Shown here: positions 32,729 through 41,810 of the stretch, in pieces
Layout of the letters: each line of letters begins with the position of its first letter
Numbering within the stretch: the stretch's first letter is position 1
Origin: JAGXTF01 sp044224315
Lineage (GTDB): Bacteria > Bacteroidota > Bacteroidia > NS11-12g > UBA955
DNA length: 64,000 nt
Assembly: GCA_044224315.1 (NCBI GenBank)
Contig: JBGAKR010000002.1
Coordinates: 310,001-374,000 of the forward strand
Reading direction: 5' to 3'
Notes under the pieces: model-generated
What the model was told of the DNA's origin: nothing
Seen by the model: the letters and a program-made list of their open reading frames with translations, nothing else
Database searches by the model: none
Program-made: the position numbers and the translations under genes

Positions 32729-33739
32729 ATGATTGAAACCGATATAATCATTATAGGCGCGGGTCCGGTAGGTTTATTTACAGTTTTTGAAGCCGGTCTG
32801 CTAAAATTGCGATGCCATCTCATAGACGTGTTGGCCGAACCTGGCGGACAACTTACTGAAATTTACCCCAAAAAACCGATTTATGATATACCGGGCTTCC
32901 CGGAAGTTTTAGCCGGCGATTTGGTGGCAAATCTGATGAAACAGATTGAACCTTTTAAACCCGGTTTTACATTGGGAGAAAAAGCGGTTTCAATAGAAAA
33001 ACCAGATGAGAACACCTTTATAGTAACAACCGAAAGCGGCATACAGCACAAAGCCCCAAACATTGCCATAGCAGCCGGGCTGGGTAGTTTTGAACCTCGC
33101 AAACCGCCTATTCCAAACCTGCAGGAGTATGAAAACAAAGGAGTAGATTACATTGTGAAAGACCCTGAAAAATATCGCGGCAAAGAAATCATCATTGCAG
33201 GGGGTGGCGACTCGGCCCTGGACTGGACCGTATTTTTAGCGGATGTGGCAAAAAAAGTAACCATGGTGCACCGCCGCACTGAGTTCAGAGGACACCCCGA
33301 TTCAGTGCAAAAAGCCATGGATATGGCCGCATCTGGAAAAATTGCCCTGCTAACCAATTCGGAAGTAATTGGACTCAGCGGTGAGGGCAAACTCCAAATT
33401 GCCACCCTGGAGCAAACCGGTCGTGAAAATTTTAACCTGGATGCCGATTATTTTCTACCCCTTTTCGGACTATCGCCCAAATTGGGTCCGATAGCAGATT
33501 GGGGCTTGAACATTAGTAAAAATGCCATAGATGTAAACACCGTGGACTATAGCACTAATGTACCCGGTATCTATGCCATTGGCGATATTAACAACTACGA
33601 AGGCAAGCTAAAACTCATATTATGTGGCTTTCACGAGGCCACTTTGATGGTTCAAAGCGCATTTAAGCGCATTTACCCCAATAAAAACCTGGTATTAAAG
33701 TATACCACTGTAAATGGGGTGCAGGGCTTTGAAAGCTAA
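32729..33739 (+). CDS. ferredoxin-NADP(+) reductase, thioredoxin-reductase-like
   Basis: 336 residues from the ATG at 32729. A flavoprotein that passes electrons between NADPH and ferredoxin or flavodoxin. It has an FAD motif IIIGAGPVGLFTVFEAG (GAGPVG 10-15), DVLAEPGGQLTEIYPKKPIYDIPGFP, and an NADPH motif IIAGGGDSALDWTVFL. It lacks the CxxC redox centre of thioredoxin reductases, as expected for the YumC-type reductases. The C-terminal GIYAIGDINNYEGKLKLILCGFHEATLM is the FAD-binding end. It is a single gene with its own promoter. Confidence 0.92.
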   Translation: MIETDIIIIGAGPVGLFTVFEAGLLKLRCHLIDVLAEPGGQLTEIYPKKPIYDIPGFPEVLAGDLVANLMKQIEPFKPGFTLGEKAVSIEKPDENTFIVTTESGIQHKAPNIAIAAGLGSFEPRKPPIPNLQEYENKGVDYIVKDPEKYRGKEIIIAGGGDSALDWTVFLADVAKKVTMVHRRTEFRGHPDSVQKAMDMAASGKIALLTNSEVIGLSGEGKLQIATLEQTGRENFNLDADYFLPLFGLSPKLGPIADWGLNISKNAIDVNTVDYSTNVPGIYAIGDINNYEGKLKLILCGFHEATLMVQSAFKRIYPNKNLVLKYTTVNGVQGFES

Positions 33740-33877
33740 AAAACCTGATAAACAAAGGGTTTCAGCTATTTTCTAAAATTGCGAAAATCATATTTTCGTC
33801 ACCATTTTGTAAGAACCGATGAATCCTGCTTGATTTAACGATTATTTATTGCTAAGATTGTATAACAAATTTTTGTC

Positions 33878-34480
33878 ATGCAAATCTCAGTTCGTAGCCA
33901 AAACTTTGCAATACTTGCACTTACCGCCCTCTTATTGGTGGCAGGGTGCAGGAAAAAGCAAGACTTTGTGCCCGTTAAAGACGAGCATGTGGTAAGCAGC
34001 AATTGGATGGAAACGGAAAGAGACAACAAAAGTCTCTGGACAAAAAAAATGGATATGGCCGGCAACGAACTATATACCATTGAATTTGATGCACCGGGTA
34101 TTACAGAAGAATTATTGAAAAACTCGGCCGTATTGGTTTACGGTAAATTTTATGGTTACGACCAAAATATTTGGCCCGACGAGAAAATTGGGCTGTTACC
34201 CTTGGATATCTATCATAATAAAATAGGGGGTAGCCGGGATAAATGGACCTCGGATGTACAACCTGGAAAAGTTACCGTATCGGTAAGAAATACAGCCGGC
34301 ATTTACCCTGGAGATGTAAGCGTTGAAAATCAATTCAGGCTTATAGTAGTGCCTAAATCCGCTTTGATTGTTACAGGTTATAAGCCAATAGGCAGCAATC
34401 CGCTTGCGCAATATTCAGAAGACGAATTGCGCAATCTAAGTTATGACCAACTTTGCAAACAGGCTGGCATTCCGCAATAA
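33878..34480 (+). CDS. hypothetical lipoprotein
   Basis: 200 residues with a clear lipoprotein signal: a basic start, the hydrophobic LALTALLLVAGC and Cys24. Three segments look like strands of a small beta-rich domain (ELYTIEFDAPGI, AVLVYGKFYGYD, QFRLIVVPKSALIV). The C terminus SEDELRNLSYDQLCKQAGIP is helical and acidic. I do not recognise the family. It is upstream of mtgA by 41 bp on the same strand; a link to the envelope is plausible. Confidence 0.7.
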   Translation: MQISVRSQNFAILALTALLLVAGCRKKQDFVPVKDEHVVSSNWMETERDNKSLWTKKMDMAGNELYTIEFDAPGITEELLKNSAVLVYGKFYGYDQNIWPDEKIGLLPLDIYHNKIGGSRDKWTSDVQPGKVTVSVRNTAGIYPGDVSVENQFRLIVVPKSALIVTGYKPIGSNPLAQYSEDELRNLSYDQLCKQAGIPQ

Positions 34481-34521
34481 CTTTCTCATTCGCGTATTTT
34501 CTGAAACCCTAATTTTGTTGC

Positions 34522-35220
34522 ATGGCATTTTTGTCTTTGCCCTGGATTATTTTCATCAGAAAATGGGTTTTTCGCCTGGTGCTGGGCTTTCTGGGCCTGT
34601 CGCTTTTCCTGGTATTGCTATTCAAATGGGTAAATCCGCCCTATACACTTACCATGTTGAGCCGCAAAATGGCATCAGATAAAAAAGAATTTCACGTTCA
34701 AAAAGAGTGGAAAGATCTAAATGAAATATCGCCTAACATGCAACTGGCGGTAATCTGCGGTGAAGACCAACATTTTTGCAGCCACAATGGATTTGATTTT
34801 GAAGCCATAAAGAACGCCATGGATCACAACCAAAAAGGAGGTCCGGTGCGGGGTGCCAGTACTATAAGCCAGCAGACTGCCAAAAACGTTTTTCTTTGGG
34901 AGGGCCGCAGCTGGATACGCAAAGGTTTGGAAGCCTGGTTTACACTTTTAATCGAAACCATTTGGGGTAAAAAACGCATTATGGAAGTTTATCTCAATGT
35001 GGCCGAAACCGGAGATGGGCTTTTTGGGGCCGAAGCCGCTGCCAAATATTATTATCATACCACTGCCCAAAAACTGAACAAACAACAAGCTGCCGGAATT
35101 GCCAGCATTTTTCCAAGTCCGAGAAAATGGCGCATTGGAGGATATCCGGCTTCGTACCGTCAAAATATCATTTTGTATGCCATGACCCGCTATGGGATAG
35201 AACTTACCTACCTCAAATAG
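34522..35220 (+). CDS. mtgA: monofunctional peptidoglycan glycosyltransferase
   Basis: 232 residues. A membrane anchor (about 9-37) precedes a glycosyltransferase family 51 domain that polymerises lipid II into glycan strands. The motifs are VICGEDQHFCSHNGFDFEAI (catalytic Glu81), RGASTISQQTAKNVFLWEGR, RKGLEAWFTLLIETIWGKKRIMEVYLN (in part) and AKYYYHTTAQKLN. There is no transpeptidase domain, so it is MtgA rather than a class A PBP. The start is the ATG at 34522, 41 bp after the lipoprotein. Confidence 0.94.
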   Translation: MAFLSLPWIIFIRKWVFRLVLGFLGLSLFLVLLFKWVNPPYTLTMLSRKMASDKKEFHVQKEWKDLNEISPNMQLAVICGEDQHFCSHNGFDFEAIKNAMDHNQKGGPVRGASTISQQTAKNVFLWEGRSWIRKGLEAWFTLLIETIWGKKRIMEVYLNVAETGDGLFGAEAAAKYYYHTTAQKLNKQQAAGIASIFPSPRKWRIGGYPASYRQNIILYAMTRYGIELTYLK

Positions 35221-35275
35221 TTGGGTATTATTTGCATTTATTATATTCGCAATACCTAATCTACTCAAATTTGCC

Positions 35276-35671
35276 ATGAAAAAAACCAGTTTCATTCTCT
35301 TCACCAGCCTATTGGTGCTAGCCTTTTGTAGCTTTACAGGGGGAAATCGCAGCACCGCAGCCCCTTATAAAACCGATTCATTTTCGCTAAGCAACGGCAA
35401 AAAAGTATATGCCGAAAAATGCAGCGGATGCCATGGTGCAAGCGGTCAAGGTAGTTTTGGACCCAATTTGTGCGACAATTATTGGATCCACGGAGCCCAT
35501 TATCACAATATAGTGCATGTAATCAAACATGGAGTTGCGGCAAAAGGTATGACCTCTTTTAAACACAAACTTACCCACGCCCAGGTGCGCGATGTGGCCC
35601 ATTACATAGTACTAAGCCTGAAGGGCAGTAATCCAAAAAATGCCAAAGGGCCGGAAGGCAAAAAGCACTGA
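35276..35671 (+). CDS. small class I cytochrome c
   Basis: 131 residues. A signal peptide (FILFTSLLVLAFCSFTG) is followed by one heme-attachment motif, CSGCH (Cys49, Cys52, His53), in the context KVYAEKCSGCHGASGQGSFGPNLCDNYWIHG. The likely distal ligand Met lies in GVAAKGMTSFKHKLTHAQV, and RDVAHYIVLSLKG is the C-terminal helix. The PNLCDNYWIHG segment is like the cytochrome domains that serve cbb3-type oxidases. A soluble or loosely attached periplasmic electron carrier. It is monocistronic. Confidence 0.88.
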   Translation: MKKTSFILFTSLLVLAFCSFTGGNRSTAAPYKTDSFSLSNGKKVYAEKCSGCHGASGQGSFGPNLCDNYWIHGAHYHNIVHVIKHGVAAKGMTSFKHKLTHAQVRDVAHYIVLSLKGSNPKNAKGPEGKKH

Positions 35672-35973
35672 TTGGAATTACCGTTTGACATATTATTGGC
35701 AATAGAAATAATTTAATTCTAGAGTTTTTATTCGGTTTATATCAATTGCAGCGCAACATAATTTTCTACAAACTATAATTATACTTTTATAAACAGGTAA
35801 TTACTTTAATTCATTTTACATACGTGTAATATAAGCATATGAAAGATGAATATTTTTTTATAGAAATACAGTTTAAAAAATCTTCAATCTAAAAGCGCAT
35901 TTTAATTTAGATCATTTTTTTAAATTTCCTAATGAAAACTGGATTTTAGTATTACATTTACGCACTTTACTGC
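35672..35973. other. 302-bp AT-rich intergenic region
   Basis: Strongly AT-rich, with many short A and T runs. I see no open frame, hairpin terminator or full promoter. The asparaginase gene must be driven from its right end. Confidence 0.5.
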
Positions 35974-36957
35974 ATGATAAACCGCCGAAAATTTCTACAA
36001 ATTTCTGCATTTACTGTACCTGTTTTAGCAGGAATAAAAAACCTGCGTGCAGGCTCTTTACACAAACAGAATAGCACCAAACCGCTGGTAATATCAACCT
36101 GGAAATTTGGGTATGATGCAAACACAGCGGCATGGGAAATATTAAAAAACAACGGACGCGCCCTGGATGCAGTAGAAAAAGGAGTAAATATTACGGAAGC
36201 TTCGCACAATTTATCGGTAGGATTAAATGCATTGCCTGATAGAACCGGACATGTAACCCTGGATGCCTGCATTATGGACGAAAAGGGCAAAGCCGGCAGC
36301 GTGGCTTTTTTGGAACGCATTAAACACCCCGTATCGGTGGCGCGCAAAGTAATGGAAACCACACCCCATGTAATGTTGGTGGGCAGTGGAGCCCAGGAAT
36401 TTGCAGTAAAAAACGGTTTTAAACTCGAAAAAAATAAGCTCTCCGCTGAGGCTAAAACTGCTTTTGATAAATGGAAAAAAGAGCAGAAAGAATTAGAAAA
36501 AAAGGGCGGTGAATACAACCATGATACCATTGGTATGCTGGCCATAGACCAAAGTGAAAATCTGAGTGGAAGCTGCACTACCAGCGGCATGGCCTACAAA
36601 CTGCGCGGCAGGGTTGGCGACTCACCGATTATAGGTGCGGGTTTATTTGTTGACAACGAAATAGGCGCAGCCACTGCAACCGGTGTTGGAGAAATGGTAA
36701 TTCGCATTTGCGGAGCCCATACTGTGGTTGAACTGATGCGCCAGGGACACAGTCCGAAAGATGCCTGTAAAATGGCTATTGAAAGAATGGCAAGTAAAAT
36801 GCCCGAGCAGGCAAAAGCCAATCAGGTGGGATTTTTGGCATTAAACAAAAACGGAGAATATGGCGCTTTTGCCCTACAAAAGAATTTTTTTTATGCCGTA
36901 TACGATGAAAAAAACGGCAACCGCATAGAGGAAGCCGAGTACCATTTCGAAGATTAG
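35974..36957 (+). CDS. isoaspartyl peptidase / N4-(GlcNAc)-asparaginase family, exported
   Basis: 327 residues of the Ntn-hydrolase asparaginase 2 family, made as a precursor that cleaves itself. The nucleophile is Thr185 in NHDTIGMLAID, and the downstream SGSCTTSGMAYKLRGRVGDSP and GAGLFVDNEIGAATATGVGE match the glycosylasparaginase branch, whose members remove the GlcNAc-Asn link from glycopeptides. The N terminus MINRRKFLQISAFTVPVLAG carries a twin-arginine-type signal (RRKFLQ), so export in folded form is likely. It faces a DUF3179 gene tail to tail with one base between the stops. Confidence 0.9.
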   Translation: MINRRKFLQISAFTVPVLAGIKNLRAGSLHKQNSTKPLVISTWKFGYDANTAAWEILKNNGRALDAVEKGVNITEASHNLSVGLNALPDRTGHVTLDACIMDEKGKAGSVAFLERIKHPVSVARKVMETTPHVMLVGSGAQEFAVKNGFKLEKNKLSAEAKTAFDKWKKEQKELEKKGGEYNHDTIGMLAIDQSENLSGSCTTSGMAYKLRGRVGDSPIIGAGLFVDNEIGAATATGVGEMVIRICGAHTVVELMRQGHSPKDACKMAIERMASKMPEQAKANQVGFLALNKNGEYGAFALQKNFFYAVYDEKNGNRIEEAEYHFED

Positions 36958-36958
36958 T

Positions 36959-38134
36959 TTATTTCAGGCCGTATCGGCTGGTTTGCGGATTAAATGTGCG
37001 CCAGCTGTGCCAAAACTCCTGGTAGGCCGTTACAGGTTTCAAGTGTTCGGTTTTACCTGAATGACGCCAGCCCAATAAACCATTTGCATAAACTATATAG
37101 TCTTCAGCTTCCTGAATTGAATTATCCGAATTTACTTTCATACCCGCTGTACTTTGGATATTTGAAGGTAAATAATAGGCAAAGAAACTTTGGTGTTTTT
37201 GATCCAACCAGAGAATGAGTTTTTTACCATTGAAAGTATCACTTACATAGTTTTGGGTTTTCAGCGAATTCCAATCGTAAGCCCGGCGCATTTTACCATC
37301 AGCCACTCCAATTACCCAGCTTTTATCTTTCCATGAACCAAAATCGGTGCCTTCAAGGCTGCTTTTCCGGCGGCCATTGTCGTAATCTGTAAGCCGGTCA
37401 TACCGGGCTTTAAATGCCGGATCGGGTTGTAAAACAATGCCTTTGGGGTGTAAGCGAAACCAATCGGCAAGGCTCATTTGTACACAAGGCACCTCGTTTA
37501 ACTGCGAACCCTTCAATTTACCAGCTACTGCTACCCCATTTTCCTGCCGCCACCAGCTATGGGTGGTTTTATCCTCAAACATAGCGTTGAAGTGATCCAT
37601 CCCCACCAGTTTGAACTGTTCCTGTACTCCGTTTACAACAGGTTCAAACACACGACCGGTGCGGCATACCGAGCAATATGTTACCATTATTACCTTACCC
37701 CCAACGGTATCAAAAACCCGGTGGTGGTAGGCAATGTACTGAATTGGATATGCACGGGCATCTCCGTTAATTTCAACTGCCACTACCAGGCGATTGGTAT
37801 CTACTTTAGATGTTTGGGCAGGGGCAAATTCTTTTTTAGCCATTACCTTAAAAATGCTGGAAGCAGTCATTTTAAAATTGAACATCCAGGTTACAAAACC
37901 AGCAAGGAGTATACAAAGGGTAGAAAGCCACCAGCGCGAACGCATGGCGGGAAACAAACCCACTGCCAGCATGGTGTATAGCAACAGCCTTATTACCAGC
38001 TTCCAGGACGACAGAAAATGGGCCAGTTCAACGGTATTCATTTTCTGACTGCCCGGAAAAGGCATAATGAAATAGACATTGGCCACCTCAAAAAGAATGA
38101 TGAGAAGGATTGCGATGTAGAATAGCTTTTTCAA
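36959..38134 (-). CDS. DUF3179 domain protein with N-terminal membrane helices
   Basis: 391 residues from a TTG at 38134 (MKKLFYIAILLIILFEVANV). Two or three membrane helices lie in the first ~95 residues, then a DUF3179 domain: VEINGDARAYPIQYIAYHHRVFD (in part), VTYCSVCRTGRVFEP with a conserved CxxC-like Cys pair, MDHFNAMFEDKTTHSWWRQENG, and DYDNGRRKSS. The domain function is unknown; the cysteines suggest metal or redox use. The frame extends to 38242 but the additional stretch is Cys-rich and nearly reaches the efp promoter, so I prefer the later start. Confidence 0.8.
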   Translation of the reverse strand: MKKLFYIAILLIILFEVANVYFIMPFPGSQKMNTVELAHFLSSWKLVIRLLLYTMLAVGLFPAMRSRWWLSTLCILLAGFVTWMFNFKMTASSIFKVMAKKEFAPAQTSKVDTNRLVVAVEINGDARAYPIQYIAYHHRVFDTVGGKVIMVTYCSVCRTGRVFEPVVNGVQEQFKLVGMDHFNAMFEDKTTHSWWRQENGVAVAGKLKGSQLNEVPCVQMSLADWFRLHPKGIVLQPDPAFKARYDRLTDYDNGRRKSSLEGTDFGSWKDKSWVIGVADGKMRRAYDWNSLKTQNYVSDTFNGKKLILWLDQKHQSFFAYYLPSNIQSTAGMKVNSDNSIQEAEDYIVYANGLLGWRHSGKTEHLKPVTAYQEFWHSWRTFNPQTSRYGLK

Positions 38135-38274
38135 TCGAAGTAAAGTTTTGAGTGTCGTCAAACATACAAAGCAAGCGCCGGTTTTCAAAAACAATTTAGC
38201 AAAAACACAAACACAGGCTTGGATTAGGGGTATAAAAGCCATACTAAAACTTCGGGCAAATGATGGAAATTTGC

Positions 38275-38282
38275 TACCTTTG
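38275..38282 (+). promoter_or_regulatory. -7 element of efp
   Basis: TACCTTTG (TAnnTTTG), ten bases before the ATG at 38293. The -33 region reads TTCGGG at 38251 with a 21-bp spacer, only a partial TTG. Confidence 0.45.
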
Positions 38283-38292
38283 CAGGTATCTT

Positions 38293-38856
38293 ATGGCAAC
38301 TACACAAGACATTTCAAACGGCATGTTTATCCGCTACAACGGAGAACTTTGTCAACTCACAGAATGGCAGCACCGCACCCCCGGAAATCTGCGTGCTTTT
38401 TACCAGGCTAAAATGCGCCGCGTAAAAGATGGAAAAATTGCTGAAAACCGCTTTCGCAGCGGAGAAGAGATAGAAATCGTAAGGGTTGAAGTACATGAAT
38501 TGCAGTACCTGTATGAAGAGGGTGACAGCTTTGTATGTATGAACAACGAAACTTACGACCAGGTGCCCATTCCTAAATTTATGTTTGGTGATGGTGCCAA
38601 ATTCATGAAAGAAGGCGATACCGTTATGGTATCTTTTGAAGGAGAAATGCCCATTGGTGCCTCTGCGCCAACCCATGTTGTACTTGAGGTTACCTATACC
38701 GAACCAGGATTGCGCGGCGATACCGCTACCAACACCCTGAAAGCAGCCACCGTAGAAACCGGTGCCACTGTTATGGTTCCGCTGTTTGTAGACACCGGAG
38801 AAAAAATTAAAATTGATACCCGCGATAGCAGTTACGTTGAAAGGGTTAAATCTTAA
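38293..38856 (+). CDS. efp: elongation factor P
   Basis: 187 residues from the ATG at 38293 (MATTQDISNGMFIRYNG). EF-P relieves ribosome stalling at proline runs. All three OB-like domains are present: the N-terminal domain, MNNETYDQVPIPKFMFG in the second, and GLRGDTATNTLKAATVETGA...VPLFVDTGEKIKIDTRDSSYVERVK in the third. The loop that reaches the tRNA reads HRTPGNLRAFYQAKM. Asn32 sits where E. coli has the modified Lys34 (KPGKGQAF), so the usual lysylation or rhamnosylation cannot occur at that position. Agmatinase follows 17 bp downstream. Confidence 0.93.
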   Translation: MATTQDISNGMFIRYNGELCQLTEWQHRTPGNLRAFYQAKMRRVKDGKIAENRFRSGEEIEIVRVEVHELQYLYEEGDSFVCMNNETYDQVPIPKFMFGDGAKFMKEGDTVMVSFEGEMPIGASAPTHVVLEVTYTEPGLRGDTATNTLKAATVETGATVMVPLFVDTGEKIKIDTRDSSYVERVKS

Positions 38857-38873
38857 TTTTAATACCCCCTATC

Positions 38874-39797
38874 GTGCCTACCAATCCTCAATCCGGTGCA
38901 TTTAGTGTAATGCCTGCTGCCGACGGTTTTCTGGCTTTGCCCGAACCCGAACTGGCAAATTTTGAAAACGCCAAAGTAGCCATTCAGCTTATCCCCTACG
39001 AGTATACCAGCAGTTATGTTGCCGGCTCTGATAAAGGCCCGCAGGCCATTGTGGATGCCAGCCATTTTGTAGAATTCTACGACGAAGAACTGGACCTCGA
39101 ATCTTACAAAAACTTTGGTATTGCCACCCTCGAAGCCATGGATTTTGAAGGTGTGCACGACGCTGCTGCAGTTGATAAAATATACCAGCAAACCCGTGAA
39201 TTGCTAAATGCCGGCAAATTTGTAGTGTCCCTGGGCGCCGAGCACACAGTATCGTTGGGTTTTGTTAAAGCCCATTTGGAAAAATACCCGGATTTGTCTG
39301 TGATTCAAATCGATGCCCACAGCGATTTAAGACAATCTTACAACGACAATCCATACTCACACGCCAGTGTGATGGCCCGTGTGCACGACCTTAATGTACC
39401 TCTGGTGCAGGTTGGAATACGCGCACAGTGCAAGGAAGAGTCTGAACTGATAAAAAGTAGCTCCAATATACATACCTGGTATGCCCACATGCTGTGGAAC
39501 GATGATGCCTGGATTGATGCCTGCATTGACAAACTCAGCGACCATGTATACCTCACCATCGATGCCGATGGTTTCGACCCCAATGTTACACCCGCAGTAG
39601 GTACTGCCGAGCCCGGCGGACTTAGCTGGATACAGGGTTGTAAACTGTTTCGCCGACTGGCCGAACGCAAAAAAGTGGTAGGATTTGATATTGTTGAAAT
39701 TGCCCCGCGAGAAACCGATATCATCACCGAATTTTCGATGGCCAAAATGTGTTACAAAATTTTAGGCTATCTTCATATCAACAATCGAATTGCTTAA
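38874..39797 (+). CDS. speB: agmatinase (ureohydrolase family)
   Basis: 307 residues from a GTG at 38874. Ureohydrolases split agmatine into putrescine and urea, or arginine into ornithine and urea, using two Mn ions. The ligand motifs are GAEHTVSLG, QIDAHSDLRQSY, YSHASVM, TIDADGFDPNVTP and the Glu of PRETD, with the agmatinase-type PAVGTAEPGGLSW. Agmatinase is favoured over arginase by SHASVM and PGGLSW, but substrate is not proved. It lies 17 bp after efp, and the cysteine desulfurase begins at the base after its stop codon. Putrescine from this step could feed the SpeE-like protein at 8.7 kb. Confidence 0.87.
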   Translation: MPTNPQSGAFSVMPAADGFLALPEPELANFENAKVAIQLIPYEYTSSYVAGSDKGPQAIVDASHFVEFYDEELDLESYKNFGIATLEAMDFEGVHDAAAVDKIYQQTRELLNAGKFVVSLGAEHTVSLGFVKAHLEKYPDLSVIQIDAHSDLRQSYNDNPYSHASVMARVHDLNVPLVQVGIRAQCKEESELIKSSSNIHTWYAHMLWNDDAWIDACIDKLSDHVYLTIDADGFDPNVTPAVGTAEPGGLSWIQGCKLFRRLAERKKVVGFDIVEIAPRETDIITEFSMAKMCYKILGYLHINNRIA

Positions 39798-40946
39798 ATG
39801 AACAACCGAATATACCTGGACAATGCGGCTACCACACCTTTAGACGCAGAAGTACTGGAAAACATGATTCACGTAATGCGTGAATTTTATGGCAACCCAA
39901 GCAGCACTCACGCCCATGGCCGCAAGGTTAAGGGCCTGCTGGAGGAAGCCCGCGGTAAAATTGCCAAAATGCTGCATTGCCAGCCTTCAGAAATATTCTT
40001 TACCAGCGGCGGAACGGAGGCGGATAACCTCGCCATTCGCAGCAGTGTAAAAAATCTGGGGGTAAAGCACATTATCACTTCGCCTATAGAGCACCATGCG
40101 GTATTGCACACCATTGAAGAGCTTGCCCATGAAGGCAAAATTGAAATGCATCTTGTAAAACTTACCCAAAACGGGCATGTTGATCTGGAAGATTTGCAAC
40201 AGTTATTGGCAAAAACAGGTCCCCAAACCCTGGTGAGTTTAATGCATGCCAACAATGAAATCGGCAATTTGCTTGATATTGAAAAAACCGGTCAGATTGT
40301 ACATGCAGCTGGGGCATTATTTCACTGCGATACAGTTCAAACTATGGGGCATTATGCCTTTAACCTGGGCGAAGGACATGTAGATTTTATAGCAGCCGGG
40401 GCTCATAAATTTAATGGCCCCAAGGGTGTAGGATTTATTTACATAAACAAAAAAAATCGCCTAAAACCCATGATTACGGGTGGAGCACAGGAAAGAGAAA
40501 TGCGTGGAGGTACCGAAAATGTGTATGGCATTATAGGTATGGCCCATGCACTGGAGATTTGCTACCGCGATCTGGAAAAGAAAAAAGCGCAGATCAGTGG
40601 ATTGCGCAGCCTGATGATGGAGGAGTTGAAGAAAAATATTCCCGAGGTTCAATTCAATGGCGACGCGGAAGGCAATTGTTTGTATACTGTACTAAGTGTG
40701 TCATTGCCTGCCAATGAGAGCGGAAACATGTTGTTGTTCAACCTCGATATAGCCGGCATTTCGGCCAGCACTGGCAGTGCATGTAGCAGCGGATCCAATA
40801 CCGGCAGCCATGTTATAAATGCTTTAAACCCTGGCAGTGACCGCACTACCATTCGATTCAGTTTTGGCAAATACAATACTGCCGAAGAAATTAAGAAAAC
40901 GGTAGAAACCCTTAAAACCTGGTACGGAATTCCAACCCCTGCCTGA
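39798..40946 (+). CDS. cysteine desulfurase, NifS/IscS-like
   Basis: 382 residues, PLP enzyme. It takes sulfur from cysteine and passes it on as persulfide for Fe-S clusters or tRNA thiolation. It has MNNRIYLDNAATTPLDAEV, the conserved FTSGGTEADNLAI and SPIEHHAVL, Lys204 in AAGAHKFNGPKGVGF (Schiff base) and the persulfide Cys329 in GSACSSGSNTGS. The loop is of the group I/NifS type. The start ATG directly follows the agmatinase stop. No isc or suf scaffold genes are adjacent. Confidence 0.92.
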   Translation: MNNRIYLDNAATTPLDAEVLENMIHVMREFYGNPSSTHAHGRKVKGLLEEARGKIAKMLHCQPSEIFFTSGGTEADNLAIRSSVKNLGVKHIITSPIEHHAVLHTIEELAHEGKIEMHLVKLTQNGHVDLEDLQQLLAKTGPQTLVSLMHANNEIGNLLDIEKTGQIVHAAGALFHCDTVQTMGHYAFNLGEGHVDFIAAGAHKFNGPKGVGFIYINKKNRLKPMITGGAQEREMRGGTENVYGIIGMAHALEICYRDLEKKKAQISGLRSLMMEELKKNIPEVQFNGDAEGNCLYTVLSVSLPANESGNMLLFNLDIAGISASTGSACSSGSNTGSHVINALNPGSDRTTIRFSFGKYNTAEEIKKTVETLKTWYGIPTPA

Positions 40947-40948
40947 AA

Positions 40949-41335
40949 ATGAAACTGAGCATCCGGATTATTGCCTCTTGCCTGGCAATTACAGGCATTA
41001 GTGGTTGCGCTATTGTTGCCACAGGCATGTACCAGAATGTTCATATCGTATCATCAGAGCCCGGATCGGAAGTTTATATAAACGATGATTTGGCAGATAG
41101 CACCCCCTGCGATATTAAAATAAAACGCAGCCATAAAACACCACCCAAAGTTGTGGTGCGAAAAAAAGGGTTTCAGGAAGAGGAGGTAGAGTTGCGCAAA
41201 CGCCTGAACCAGCATGTATGGCTCAACCTTTTTAATATTCCGGGTTGGGTGATAGATTTTGCAACCGGTGCCTCTGTGCGGTATTCACAACCCGACACGG
41301 TTGTGTTAAATCCCAAAAGAAAAACCAAACGGTAA
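40949..41335 (+). CDS. PEGA-like lipoprotein
   Basis: 128 residues. A lipoprotein signal ends ITGISGC (Cys20). A PEGA-type beta domain follows: HIVSSEPGSEVYINDDLADSTPCDIKIKR (in part) and VVVRKKGFQEEEVELRKRLN. The PEGA motif core is degraded to PGSEVYIND. Then a hydrophobic WLNLFNIPGWVIDFATGAS, resembling small outer-membrane assembly-type or glycine-zipper-like lipoproteins, and a basic tail. It starts 2 bp after the desulfurase. The role is unknown, envelope-associated. Confidence 0.68.
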   Translation: MKLSIRIIASCLAITGISGCAIVATGMYQNVHIVSSEPGSEVYINDDLADSTPCDIKIKRSHKTPPKVVVRKKGFQEEEVELRKRLNQHVWLNLFNIPGWVIDFATGASVRYSQPDTVVLNPKRKTKR

Positions 41336-41367
41336 TTTCAATCACACCGAAGCCCGATTTTTAAGCT

Positions 41368-41375
41368 TAATTTTG
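41368..41375 (+). promoter_or_regulatory. -7 element of the PTPS/QueD gene
   Basis: TAATTTTG (TAnnTTTG), eight bases before the ATG at 41384. No clear -33 TTG at the matching distance. Confidence 0.4.
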
Positions 41376-41383
41376 CACCCGCA

Positions 41384-41800
41384 ATGGCAATTTTGCACTT
41401 AACCCGGAAAGAACACTTCAACGCAGCACACCGGTTGTGGAACAACAATTGGTCGGAAGAAAAGAATTTTGAAGAATTTGGTATCTGTTCCAACCCGCAT
41501 TTTCATGGCCATAATTTTGATTTACATGTAACTGTAAAGGGCAGTCCCGACCCCGATACTGGCTGCATTATAAATTTAAAAATTCTGAAAAAAATTATAC
41601 AGAAAGAAATCATCGAAGAGCTGGATCATAAAAATATGAATATGGATGTACCCTGGCTTTCCCACTGCATTCCCAGCATCGAAAATGTAGCCGTAGAAAT
41701 CTGGAATAGATTGGAACGCGCATTGCCCGAAGGTGTAAAATTATCAAAAATCACCCTGTGGGAAACCATTAATAATTACGTAGAATACTACGGCGAATAA
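41384..41800 (+). CDS. queD: 6-carboxytetrahydropterin synthase / PTPS family
   Basis: 138 residues. The tunnelling-fold PTPS family, which converts dihydroneopterin triphosphate to 6-carboxytetrahydropterin (queuosine pathway) or 6-pyruvoyl-tetrahydropterin. Zinc His ligands are in HFNAAHRL and HFHGHNFDLHV, the catalytic Cys in GICSNPHFHGHNF, Asp-His in LDHKNMNMD, and the substrate Glu in the SIENVAVEIWNRL and LWETINNYVEY segments. The Cys-(x)2-Pro...HGHN spacing is like eukaryotic-type PTPS, so a tetrahydrobiopterin-type role is possible. No other que genes lie nearby. Confidence 0.85.
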   Translation: MAILHLTRKEHFNAAHRLWNNNWSEEKNFEEFGICSNPHFHGHNFDLHVTVKGSPDPDTGCIINLKILKKIIQKEIIEELDHKNMNMDVPWLSHCIPSIENVAVEIWNRLERALPEGVKLSKITLWETINNYVEYYGE

Positions 41801-41810
41801 TTACAACAAT

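Noticed and set aside
34443..34682. Overlapping 79-residue frame before mtgA
   Set aside because: It overlaps the lipoprotein end and mtgA in another phase, with no family likeness.
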